Of a DNA stretch of 5,628 nt, positions 1 to 5,165 are shown piece by piece. The notes under the pieces are model-generated. The model had not been told where the DNA came from, searched no databases, and was given only the letters and a program-made list of their open reading frames with translations. The position numbers and the translations under genes were made by a program. The DNA is from Verrucomicrobiaceae bacterium (lineage in GTDB: Bacteria > Verrucomicrobiota > Verrucomicrobiae > Verrucomicrobiales > Akkermansiaceae), in NCBI GenBank assembly GCA_947372405.1, contig CANBTO010000367.1:1-5628 (forward strand). The letters are read 5' to 3'. The number at the start of each line of letters is the position of its first letter. Within the stretch, counting starts at the first letter, position 1.

Positions 1-103
1 TCTCAAAAACATCAGCAGCAAATGGACCCTAGCAGTTGTCAACTGGCCAAGCGCCCTGAGCCACTTCACCATCGAATTCGCCGACCGCATGCCCAATAAC
101 TAA
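1..103 (+). CDS. IS256-family (Mutator-type) transposase, C-terminal end only
   Basis: The reading frame beginning at base 2 is open for 33 codons and stops at TAA 101-103; the start lies outside the window. The peptide contains a KWT motif (from Lys7), then NWPSALSHF, then FADRMPNN at the end. IS256-family DDE transposases typically finish this way, with a KWT...NW..AL..F.I.F..R pattern in the last 35 residues. The catalytic DDE residues would be further upstream and cannot be seen, so it is unknown whether the transposase is intact. A matching IS256-type terminal repeat lies about 20 bases downstream, which supports both the family call and the reading frame. The identification is by eye from family knowledge. 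The alternative is an unrelated protein tail that happens to look similar. Confidence 0.72.
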   Translation, partial: LKNISSKWTLAVVNWPSALSHFTIEFADRMPNN

Positions 104-123
104 CAGCACATCAGCGAAAACCC

Positions 124-149
124 ACTTACACAAAAAATCTCACACTCCC
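124..149 (+). repeat. putative right terminal inverted repeat of the IS256-family element
   Basis: Bases 126-149 read, on the opposite strand, GGGAGTGTGAG followed by a T-run and GTGTAA. IS256-family ends commonly have this form: GGG plus a GTGT/CAG-like block at the tip and TTTTGTGTAA on the inner side. The site lies 20-46 bases after the transposase stop, the expected place for the right end. The left end is outside the window, so the pair cannot be confirmed. If the tip is base 149, the 8-9 base target duplication would be bases 150 to about 158 (ATGATTTTT), which would recur just outside the left end. Confidence 0.55.
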
Positions 150-157
150 ATGATTTT

Positions 158-228
158 TTGAACTCCGCGTCCATCTGCGTCCATCTGTGGTTGTAAATTC
201 TGATCTTCGCTTCGCGCCTTTGCGGTAA
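158..228. repeat. dispersed intergenic repeat of the 'RWTQMDAD' type
   Basis: The segment contains two adjacent copies of the decamer GCGTCCATCT (167-176 and 177-186), then GTGGTT, and after a short spacer TTCGCTTCGCGCCTTTGCGG (206-225). Read on the minus strand, the decamer copies translate to HRWTQMDA. This is a spurious peptide met in many PVC-group and some other genomes because this non-coding repeat is present in many copies. The copy number in this genome cannot be seen from one window. The repeat ends about 12 bases before the aat start, so it makes up much of the aat upstream region, and the insertion sequence ends at its other side. I see no convincing sigma-70 promoter in it. Confidence 0.6.
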
Positions 229-240
229 ACTCTTCCCACC

Positions 241-798
241 ATGCCCATCCCGCCGGAAGTCCTGCTGAACGCCTACTCCCGTGGCGTGTTCCCGATGGCG
301 CACGACGGGGAGATCCTATGGTTCTCACCGGAAAAGCGAGGACTCATTCCACTGGATGACCGTTTCCACATTCCACACGGACTCAGGCGCACCTTGAAGC
401 GCAGGCCGTTCGAAGTGAAATGGGACACATGTTTCCGCGAGGTCATGCTCGCCTGCGCCGACCGAGACTCGACATGGATCGACGATACCATCCTCGAAAG
501 TTACTGCCACCTGCACGATCTCGGCTTCGCCCGCTCCGTCGAATGCTGGGATGACGAAGGCCTGCGAGGCGGGCTCTACGGCGTGGAACTTCCCGGCGTG
601 TTCTTTGGTGAAAGCATGTTCTCACGAAAGACCGACGCCTCCAAAGTCGCCTTGGTCCATCTGGTGGAAGACCTCCGTTCCCGCGGATTCAAACTGCTGG
701 ACACCCAGTGGATGACCGAGCACCTGAGCCAGTTCGGCGGTTACGAATTGCCGCGGAAGGAGTATCTCAGGTTGCTCGTTGCTGCGCTCACAAGCTGA
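241..798 (+). CDS. aat: leucyl/phenylalanyl-tRNA--protein transferase, short form
   Basis: This 185-residue protein is the cytoplasmic enzyme that moves Leu or Phe from aminoacyl-tRNA to proteins with N-terminal Lys or Arg, marking them for ClpS/ClpAP degradation. Family signatures appear in order: AYSRGVFPM (11-19), ILWFSPEKRG (25-34), TWI (78-80), YCHLHDLGFARSVE (88-101), GGLYGV (110-115), FFGESMFSRKTDASKVAL (121-138) and LLDTQW (152-157). Asp154 and Gln156 align with E. coli Asp186 and Gln188, which are implicated in catalysis. The E. coli protein is 234 residues; this one lacks roughly the first 30 residues and most of the C-terminal tail. The ATG at 241 is forced, because an in-frame TAA sits at 226-228 and no other start lies between. 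There is no clear Shine-Dalgarno sequence (CTTCCCACC precedes the ATG). The gene stands alone between an insertion sequence and a membrane-protein gene, so the neighbours add nothing about function. Confidence 0.95.
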   Translation: MPIPPEVLLNAYSRGVFPMAHDGEILWFSPEKRGLIPLDDRFHIPHGLRRTLKRRPFEVKWDTCFREVMLACADRDSTWIDDTILESYCHLHDLGFARSVECWDDEGLRGGLYGVELPGVFFGESMFSRKTDASKVALVHLVEDLRSRGFKLLDTQWMTEHLSQFGGYELPRKEYLRLLVAALTS

Positions 799-804
799 GC
801 GCAG
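782..804 (+). terminator. perfect 9-bp stem-loop across the aat stop codon
   Basis: CTGCGCTCA (782-790) and TGAGCGCAG (796-804) are exact reverse complements around the five-base loop CAAGC. The aat stop codon TGA (796-798) is the first part of the right arm. The stem is GC-rich and placed as a transcript end would be, but no T-run follows (TCCCGGCACC), so it is not a classical intrinsic terminator. It could instead protect the 3' end of the mRNA or act in a Rho-dependent context. Confidence 0.4.
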
Positions 805-815
805 TCCCGGCACCC

Positions 816-878
816 ATGAAATCGTCGCTGGATCATCCGGTTCCAGCGGGTATGAAGCGTTGGCGAGAAAACAAATGA
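816..878 (+). CDS. possible 20-residue leader or small ORF
   Basis: An ATG at 816 opens a 20-codon frame that stops at TGA 876-878. That stop overlaps the ATG (875-877) of the next gene as ATGA, the usual arrangement for translational coupling. The peptide ends with MKRWRENK and is strongly basic there; a second in-frame ATG at 852 would give only eight residues. No clear ribosome site precedes 816. A stem-loop (826-848) lies inside the frame. A 20-codon ORF can easily arise by chance, so the call rests mainly on the exact ATGA overlap. It might also be the remnant of a longer gene. Confidence 0.22.
   Translation: MKSSLDHPVPAGMKRWRENK
826..848 (+). repeat. 7-bp inverted repeat (CGCTGGA/TCCAGCG)
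   Basis: CGCTGGA (826-832) pairs exactly with TCCAGCG (842-848) around a nine-base loop. The hairpin lies 27 bases before the membrane-protein ATG at 875, inside the possible short ORF. The outer six bases of each arm are the same as those of the hairpin upstream of the C45 gene at 1320-1351. It may be a structural element in the mRNA leader; the role is not known. Confidence 0.35.
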
Positions 879-1222
879 CAACCGCCCGAATCATTCTAGC
901 GATCGTTCTGCTGGTTTTTGCCACGTTCGTCGTCCTGATGAATTGGGTTGCGTTAGTCGTCAGTCTTAGAAACCGCAAACGGGGAATCGATCGACATAGT
1001 TCAATGGTTCCTCTGATGTCGGTGATCGCCACAATCGGGGCATACCTGGTTTTCCCATATCGGACGGCTGAATGGATGTTTGTCATTCCGTTGCTGGACC
1101 TGTCGAATTGGAGTCTATTATGGCTGCCAGTTCACTTGGTTCGCGAGCGCATTCGAACCACAGCCAACGAACAAAAAGGTGCTCGACAACCGCCTACCCA
1201 CTCCGAGTCCGAAAAATCTTGA
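875..1222 (+). CDS. small membrane protein, three predicted TM segments, function unknown
   Basis: This 115-residue protein has hydrophobic stretches at about 5-31, 44-61 and 67-88. A basic loop RNRKRGIDRH (32-41) lies between the first two, and the tail from 89 onward is hydrophilic and charged. By the positive-inside rule the basic loop and probably the tail face differently, since they are separated by two segments only if the third spans; the topology is therefore uncertain. The order NW, basic loop, SSMVPL, hydrophobic stretch, then W..IPLLD recalls a loose group of small bacterial membrane proteins of unknown role, but I cannot name a family. An upstream in-frame ATG at 779 would add 32 residues that overlap aat and read as low-complexity, so 875 is preferred; GAGAAA at 865-870 is a weak ribosome site. 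The start overlaps the stop of the possible short ORF at 816. The gene could be cotranscribed with aat, unless the hairpin at the aat stop ends the transcript. Confidence 0.6.
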   Translation: MTTARIILAIVLLVFATFVVLMNWVALVVSLRNRKRGIDRHSSMVPLMSVIATIGAYLVFPYRTAEWMFVIPLLDLSNWSLLWLPVHLVRERIRTTANEQKGARQPPTHSESEKS

Positions 1223-1273
1223 GCCTGCAACATTTTTGTCTGTTGCGCAGTTCTGCTCCTTCCGGCCTCGCCG

Positions 1274-1310
1274 CCCCGGGTTTCTCGGATTGAATCCGGG
1301 GGGATTCCCC
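1274..1310 (+). repeat. cluster of overlapping GC-rich inverted repeats
   Basis: Several mutually exclusive hairpins can form here: CCCCGG (1274-1279) with CCGGGG (1296-1301); CGGAT (1286-1290) with ATCCG (1294-1298); and GAATCC (1292-1297) with GGATTC (1302-1307) around four G residues. No T-run follows, so an intrinsic terminator for the membrane-protein gene is unlikely. With the stronger hairpin at 1320-1351 it makes up most of the 136-base spacer before the C45 gene. The rest of that spacer (1223-1273) shows nothing I can identify. Confidence 0.35.
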
Positions 1311-1319
1311 GTAGGATGA

Positions 1320-1351
1320 CGCTGGTTGGCCGCTTTCCGGGCCATCCAGCG
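1320..1351 (+). promoter_or_regulatory. 11-bp stem-loop just before the C45 gene start
   Basis: Bases 1320-1331 pair with 1340-1351 (arms CGCTGGTTGGCC and GGCCATCCAGCG) with one T/T mismatch and an eight-base loop GCTTTCCG. The stem ends seven bases before the ATG at 1359, where the ribosome site would be, and no Shine-Dalgarno sequence is present. If the region is transcribed, the hairpin would be part of the leader and could reduce or tune initiation. That is an inference from position; it could equally be a leftover of a palindromic repeat element. Confidence 0.4.
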
Positions 1352-1358
1352 CTACCGC

Positions 1359-4118
1359 ATGAATGCCAATTCCCGTTCGTTTCTCAAAAGCTGCCTGCTG
1401 CTGGTCTGCGTGCTGCCGGTTTCCGGTCGTGCTGCGGATGCCCAGCCCGATCCATTGGCGGTGCAGAATTTCGGTCCGGCCTACCGTTACCCGCAGTCCG
1501 GTTGGACGGTGGTGCACATCGAAGGCGGACCCTATGAACGCGGCGTGCAGCACGGGCGTTTGCTGGGGCCGGAGATCGAGGCCTTCGTCCGCTCGCTGGC
1601 GGCGGACAGCCGACCGGAGACGGCGGAGGGCGACTGGAGGATGAGGCGGTCCTATATCAACTCGATGTTCCTGCGACGCTTCAGCCAGGAGCAGCTTCAG
1701 GAAATGCAGGGCATCGCCGATGGCGCGGCGGCCGTGGGCGCGCAGTATTCCGGCCGTCCGCTCGATCTGATGGACATCGTCATGATCAACATGTCGCCGG
1801 AACTGGAGGCCATGGACCAGGCGAACTCAGCCACACCGAGCGGACTGGAGGATTTCCACCCGCCGGAAATCCCGATCCCTCCCCGCCCGACCGCCATCCA
1901 GCGCAGCATGCATTGCGCCGCCTTCGCCGCCAACGGCCCAGCCACGCGGGACGGGAAGATCGTTTTCGGCCACATCACGATGTATGACCTGCGGTGCTCG
2001 TGTTACTTCAACATCTGGCTCGATCTCAAGCCGACCGACGGCCACCGCTTCGTGATGCAAACGGTGCCGGGCGGCATCTACAGCACGATGAACTACTCGA
2101 TCAGCGACACGGGCATCATGATGGGGGAAACCAACATCAGCCAGACGACGATGGAGCTCAACGGCAAGCCGATGGCGTCGAGGGTGCGGCAGGTGGTGCA
2201 ATACGCGGAAAACGTCGAGCAGGCGGCTTCGTTCATGACGGAAAACAGCAACGGCCTGGGTTCCTCCGAGTGGGTGCTGGCGGACCTCAAGCGCAATGAG
2301 ACCGGCCTGCTGGTGCTGGGCACGCAGAAATCCAAGCTCTACCTCAGCCGCAAACACGAATGGATCGATGGCGCGGAGGGATTCTATTGGAGCTGCAATA
2401 ACGGCAAGGACATGGCGGTGCGGCTGGAATCCATGGCCTCGATGAAGAGTTTCCCGGCAGCGGTAGCCGCCAAGTCCGCCTCGCGACCGGACAGCCTGTG
2501 GTTGAAATTCCACGAGCAGAACAAGGGCAGGATCGACGGCGATGTGGCACGCACCGTTTTCAACAACCCCGCGCTGGTCACGACGCATTCGGTGGACGCG
2601 GTTTACACGACCGCGGAGATGGGCTTGAAGATGCAGAGTTGGGCGTGCTTTGGGCCGACTGTGGGATTCAGCCGCCAGGCGACGTTTTCGGAACGCCAGC
2701 AATTCCCCGGCATCCGCCCGCTGATCGTCAATCCATGGACGGTTCTGGATACAAGAGTCCCGCCGCCCGCACGTGCCGCCACGGACCAAACGCAGGCCGC
2801 GGATCTGCATGATCCGGTGGATGGCGGATTCCCCGGACGCACCACGCCGCCCGCCGCACCACCGATGAAACCGATCTGGCACGGCACACTGCTGCCCGAA
2901 AGCGATGCGGACATCTGGCTGGCCAACGGATTCGCCAACTACCATCCGCTTGCGATCCGGCTCAAGTTCCTGATGTCGGGTTCCGCGCCCGATCCCGCGG
3001 CCATGGACGGCGCGGCCACCGGGCTCTTCAACTACCGCAGCACCTATGCGCAGGCCCTGCGCGACGGCGAGGACGTGCCACTCTCGAAAATCCATGCGGA
3101 CTACCACAGCGAGGAATGGTTCAAGATCGCCACCGGCAAGGGCGGGCTGTTGCTGCACAGCCTGCGTCAACTCGTCGGCGGCGACAAGTTCGACAGTCTG
3201 ATGGATGAGTTCGGACAGGCGAACGCGGGGAAAACGGTTAGTTCGAAACAATTCCAGGCGTTCATCGAAAAGGGCACCCACCGGTCATGGAGCGGTTTCT
3301 TTGATGCGTGGCTCAACCGCCCGGGCCTGCCGATGCTCGAACTTGGCGAAGTGCGGGTGAAGAAGTCAGGAAACCAATGGCAGACGAGCGTCAAGGTGCG
3401 CCGCAATGTAAACGGCGCGCCCATCGCCGTGTCCGTGACGGTCGAAACCACCGGTGGCGAAACCACGAGCACCGCACGCCTTGAAAACGCCGAGGATACC
3501 GTCGAACTGGTGACCGATACGAAACCCCTGCGGGTGGTGCTGGACAAATACCGCTTGTCCGCATGCGGCAACGGCAGCGCGTTCACCATCCAGTCACTCG
3601 ATGCCGATCTGGAGCATGCGATGATTTTATATGGCACCCTCGATGAGACCGACGCCAACCGCGAAGCCGCCAGAATGCTTCAGGAGGTGCTGCGCAAGCG
3701 CAAGGACTACACCGTTGTCCCCATCAAGGCGGACAGTGCCGCCACCGAGGAGGACCTGAAAAGCCACCACTTGATCCTGATCGGCAATCCGAGCACCAAC
3801 AGAATCGCCGCGCGCTTTCGCGACCAACTGCCATTGAACTTCGGCACGCGCTCATTGGAAATACGCGGCACCAGCTACGCCAACCCGGATACGGCGGTGG
3901 TGGCAGCATCGGCAAACCCTCTGAATCCCCGCTTTTCCATGACGCTCTTCGCGGGACTCGGCACCACCGGCCTGATCCGGATCATGCCCGAACTTGAAGA
4001 AGACCGTCTGGATTACGCGCCGTTCGTTCTGTTGCCCACCGGCCAGCCGTGCCACGGCCTGGTTCCCGCTCCAAAGGAATTCATCCGGACGATTCCTGAT
4101 GAAGGAAACGGGAAATGA
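1359..4118 (+). CDS. exported C45-type Ntn-hydrolase/acyltransferase fused to a degenerate M1-peptidase-like region
   Basis: This 919-residue protein starts with a signal peptide (basic MNANSRSFLK, hydrophobic core about 11-22, likely cleavage after Ala25 or Ala28), so it should act in the periplasm or outside. Residues about 48-465 look like the C45 / acyl-CoA:6-APA acyltransferase (phospholipase B-like) Ntn-hydrolase fold: GGPYERGVQHGRLLG (56-70), then MHCAAFAANGPATRDGKIVFGH (split here as 184-193 and 194-205), where Cys186 is the likely nucleophile exposed by self-cleavage, Asp210 nearby, and NSNGLGSSEWVLAD (296-309). A proline-rich linker (467-505) follows. Residues about 506-660 resemble the catalytic-to-C-terminal part of M1 aminopeptidases (IWLANGFANY, then GKGGLLLHSLRQLVGGDKF, then FFDAWLNRPGLP), but the metal and catalytic residues are missing. 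Residues 750-905 form an alpha/beta-like domain with LILIGNPSTN (805-814). The substrate is unknown; an amide or acyl ester hydrolase or acyltransferase is the best guess. A TTG at 1326 would add 11 residues ahead of the signal peptide and lies inside a hairpin, so ATG 1359 is preferred. The gene is convergent with the DUF58 gene. Confidence 0.82.
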   Translation: MNANSRSFLKSCLLLVCVLPVSGRAADAQPDPLAVQNFGPAYRYPQSGWTVVHIEGGPYERGVQHGRLLGPEIEAFVRSLAADSRPETAEGDWRMRRSYINSMFLRRFSQEQLQEMQGIADGAAAVGAQYSGRPLDLMDIVMINMSPELEAMDQANSATPSGLEDFHPPEIPIPPRPTAIQRSMHCAAFAANGPATRDGKIVFGHITMYDLRCSCYFNIWLDLKPTDGHRFVMQTVPGGIYSTMNYSISDTGIMMGETNISQTTMELNGKPMASRVRQVVQYAENVEQAASFMTENSNGLGSSEWVLADLKRNETGLLVLGTQKSKLYLSRKHEWIDGAEGFYWSCNNGKDMAVRLESMASMKSFPAAVAAKSASRPDSLWLKFHEQNKGRIDGDVARTVFNNPALVTTHSVDAVYTTAEMGLKMQSWACFGPTVGFSRQATFSERQQFPGIRPLIVNPWTVLDTRVPPPARAATDQTQAADLHDPVDGGFPGRTTPPAAPPMKPIWHGTLLPESDADIWLANGFANYHPLAIRLKFLMSGSAPDPAAMDGAATGLFNYRSTYAQALRDGEDVPLSKIHADYHSEEWFKIATGKGGLLLHSLRQLVGGDKFDSLMDEFGQANAGKTVSSKQFQAFIEKGTHRSWSGFFDAWLNRPGLPMLELGEVRVKKSGNQWQTSVKVRRNVNGAPIAVSVTVETTGGETTSTARLENAEDTVELVTDTKPLRVVLDKYRLSACGNGSAFTIQSLDADLEHAMILYGTLDETDANREAARMLQEVLRKRKDYTVVPIKADSAATEEDLKSHHLILIGNPSTNRIAARFRDQLPLNFGTRSLEIRGTSYANPDTAVVAASANPLNPRFSMTLFAGLGTTGLIRIMPELEEDRLDYAPFVLLPTGQPCHGLVPAPKEFIRTIPDEGNGK

Positions 4119-4177
4119 ACGCAGGTCCCTCGATTCGGGGAAGCAGCACCAAACGCACTAATTCCAGGGCCTACCGC

Positions 4178-5077
4178 TCACGCACCGAGTCGCTTGCGGT
4201 CGGCTAACAGTTCGGTGAGGAAATCCGAGGGTGTGCGGTCCGTGGTGGCGATGCGGAAATCCACGCCGAGCGATCCGCAGCGGACGCGGTAGTTCTCAAT
4301 GGCCGCGCCGATGGCCTCGCGGTAGGCACGACGCACAAGGGCGGCGTCAGCTTCCAGACGCTCGCCGGTTTCCATGTCAATGAAGTCGGAGACGCCGTCG
4401 AATGGCAGGTCGAGTTCCGCGGGATCGAGCACCTGGACGAGCACCACGTCATGACCGCGACGGCGGAAGTGGGCCAGCGCGCGGAAGACGGCATCGGGTG
4501 CGTCCAGCAGGTCGGACAACATCATCACCAGTCCGCGGCGGGCCATGCCTTCCGCGAGCGCCTCCAACGCCTTGCCGGTATCGGTGCGGCCCGAGGGTTC
4601 GTGCGACGCGAGCGATTCCAGAAAGTGCCTGATGTGGCGGCTGCCACCTTTGGCGGGAAGCCAGCGGCGGACCTCGTCATCATAAACCACCAGACCGACG
4701 GAGTCCTGCTGGTGGTTCGCCAGATAGGCCGCGGCCATGGCAAGCTCGCGGGTGAACGCATACTTGGTGACGAGGCCAGAGTGTTTGAAATTCATCGAGG
4801 CCGAGGCATCGATGACGAGATGCAGGCGCAGGCTGGTTTCCTCCTGATACTGCTTGATGTAGTGGCGCTCGCTGCGGCCGTAAACCTTCCAGTCCAAATG
4901 CCGCAGGCTGTCACCCTGCACGTAGTCGCGGTGGTCGCGGAACTCGACGCTCGCCCCCGTGAGCGCACTGGAATGCCGCCCCGCCCTTCCACCTTCGGCC
5001 GTCCACCGCGAACCCAGCAACAACCGGTCAAGCCGCCGCATCGCATCGGCTGATAGATAGTCGCTGAATGAGGACAT
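4178..5077 (-). CDS. DUF58 / vWA-domain protein
   Basis: This 299-residue protein has the DUF58 signature FRDHRDYVQGDSLRHLDWKV (46-65), then YGRSERHYIKQYQEE (66-80), followed by a von Willebrand A-like core. The MIDAS metal site is visible as DASAS (Asp90, Ser92, Ser94), TDT in GRTDTGK (Thr165, Thr167) and SD at 188-189, so metal binding looks intact. No signal peptide or membrane segment is seen; it is probably cytoplasmic or membrane-associated through partners. DUF58 proteins usually sit beside MoxR AAA+ ATPases and Bat-type vWA membrane proteins, and are thought to work with them in a chaperone-like or stress-related role that is poorly defined. Here the gene lies 88 bases downstream of a DUF4159 gene on the same strand and is the last gene before a convergent neighbour 59 bases away. 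ATG 5077 places the family start a normal distance from the FRDHRDY motif; no Shine-Dalgarno site is seen, only a pyrimidine-rich stretch. Confidence 0.92.
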   Translation of the reverse strand: MSSFSDYLSADAMRRLDRLLLGSRWTAEGGRAGRHSSALTGASVEFRDHRDYVQGDSLRHLDWKVYGRSERHYIKQYQEETSLRLHLVIDASASMNFKHSGLVTKYAFTRELAMAAAYLANHQQDSVGLVVYDDEVRRWLPAKGGSRHIRHFLESLASHEPSGRTDTGKALEALAEGMARRGLVMMLSDLLDAPDAVFRALAHFRRRGHDVVLVQVLDPAELDLPFDGVSDFIDMETGERLEADAALVRRAYREAIGAAIENYRVRCGSLGVDFRIATTDRTPSDFLTELLADRKRLGA

Positions 5078-5080
5078 GGA

Positions 5081-5160
5081 AGAGAGTTGAGAGTTGAGAG
5101 CGAAGAAGTGAGAAGTGGAAGAGCGTGAGGATTCTGTCTATCAACCATCAACTCTCAACC
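5081..5160. repeat. spacer of degenerate seven-base repeats with a 12-bp inverted pair
   Basis: Within the 88-base gap between the two minus-strand genes, GAGTTGA is repeated twice in tandem (5084-5097), followed by GAAGTGA and GAAGTGG (5105-5118). At 5141-5160 three seven-base units of the GTTGANN type lie on the other strand. GTTGAGAGTTGA (5086-5097) is the exact reverse complement of 5148-5159, giving a possible 12-bp stem with a 50-base loop. Heptamer families of this kind occur in intergenic regions of several bacterial phyla and are often mistaken for coding sequence. On the DUF58 strand the stretch is pyrimidine-rich right up to the start codon. Confidence 0.6.
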
Positions 5161-5165
5161 AACCA

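Noticed and set aside
191..231. Possible sigma-70 promoter (TTGTAA at 191 and TAAACT at 226)
   Set aside because: The spacing of about 29 bases is far from the usual 16-18 and neither hexamer is a good match.
100..328. Minus-strand frames containing HRWTQMDA
   Set aside because: The peptide comes from the dispersed non-coding repeat, a known source of false gene calls, and runs into antisense aat sequence.
1072..1345. Short frames on both strands over the end of the membrane-protein gene and the spacer before the C45 gene
   Set aside because: They overlap the better-supported gene or the hairpin-rich spacer and have no recognisable composition or start signal.
1827..3281. A 484-codon open frame on the minus strand inside the C45 gene
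   Set aside because: It lies wholly antisense to a well-supported gene, its translation is rich in Arg, His, Gly and Val without recognisable motifs, and such long shadow frames are common in GC-rich coding DNA.
4119..4177. Possible bidirectional terminator between the convergent genes (TCCC at 4126-4129 with GGGA at 4138-4141)
   Set aside because: The stem is only four base pairs with an eight-base loop and no T-run on either strand; too weak to call.
4451..5053. A 200-codon plus-strand frame opposite the DUF58 gene
   Set aside because: It is antisense to a clear DUF58 coding region and shows no domain; it is a codon-bias shadow.
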